Below the pieces are notes generated by a model that saw nothing but the letters and a program-made list of their open reading frames with translations, did not search any database and was not told the origin of the DNA. From Microbacterium flavescens (GTDB lineage: Bacteria > Actinomycetota > Actinomycetes > Actinomycetales > Microbacteriaceae), in NCBI RefSeq assembly GCF_018588945.1, contig NZ_JAFIWA010000002.1, positions 618,362-682,361 of the forward strand: a stretch of DNA of 64,000 bases, in the 5' to 3' direction. Below are positions 63,976-64,000 of the stretch, piece by piece (the stretch's first letter is position 1; each line of letters starts with the position of its first letter). Position numbers and translations under genes: made by a program.

Positions 63976-64000
63976 CCGCTCCCTGCGCGCCCGCGTGCCC

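Overview
The window is a GC-rich (about 70 percent), almost fully coding chromosomal segment from an actinobacterium. Gene content and order fit Microbacteriaceae, probably Microbacterium or a close relative: a mycobacterial-type greA/DUF4307/TrhA/Z-prenyl-transferase block, family-typical small proteins (a DUF7882-like protein and neighbours), a MarP-like protease, tandem glycine riboswitch control of gcvTHP, and very strong G/C third positions. I see no rRNA, tRNA, CRISPR array, phage or insertion sequence, and no gene-free stretch over 300 bases except the riboswitch leader.

Layout. 1-9.3 kb: AI-2E transporter, ilvA, greA, DUF4307, a small membrane protein, TrhA, an isoprenyl transferase, a class V aminotransferase-like enzyme, PIN-PhoH2 and an Asp-rich secreted protein. 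9.4-15.9 kb: a minus-strand run xseA-xseB-DUF4245-carbonic anhydrase-fumC-histidine kinase-response regulator. 16-22 kb: ispH, small membrane proteins, a SigL-like ECF sigma with a zinc anti-sigma factor and a readable autoregulatory promoter, and the divergent gluconeogenic pair fbaA/glpX. 22-27.6 kb: rmuC, an exonuclease, a methyltransferase, a RibD/DHFR-like reductase, ychF, a hydrolase-fold protein lacking its nucleophile, and a LysR DNA-binding domain on a lysine-rich tail. 27.7-34 kb: an alpha-glucoside locus (GH13 enzyme, two permeases, binding lipoprotein) divergent from a ROK regulator. 34-45.9 kb: flavoprotein, alpha/beta hydrolases, an ECF41-type sigma with its apparent regulon, hemerythrin, SRPBCC, GNAT, an Fpg/Nei glycosylase, a 39-residue Cys-rich peptide and small family-specific proteins. 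46-51 kb: a drug exporter, an ABC exporter and an AbiEi/DUF559-like protein. 51-57.8 kb: the NAD operon nrtR-nadA-nadB-nadC-cysteine desulfurase-glycosyltransferase. 57.9-64 kb: a MarP-like protease, then the glycine riboswitch and gcvT-gcvH-gcvP.

The most interesting signals are regulatory. Three promoters of the form (T/C)GTCACA-N16-GGTC surround the ECF41 sigma gene, which is followed by a translationally coupled free-standing copy of its own C-terminal regulatory domain. Four TGTGAC units at exact 9-base spacing look like MtrA boxes. Twin GTCAT-S-RTGAC palindromes precede nrtR. A REP-like repeat sits in a peripheral loop of the second glycine aptamer. About 18 genes carry a -10-like hexamer exactly six bases before the start codon, an architecture of leaderless mRNAs. 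A 7-mer, GGATGCC, is several-fold over-represented and forms the stems of most terminators.

All calls come from reading the sequence; no database search was run. Family names rest on recognised motifs and gene order.
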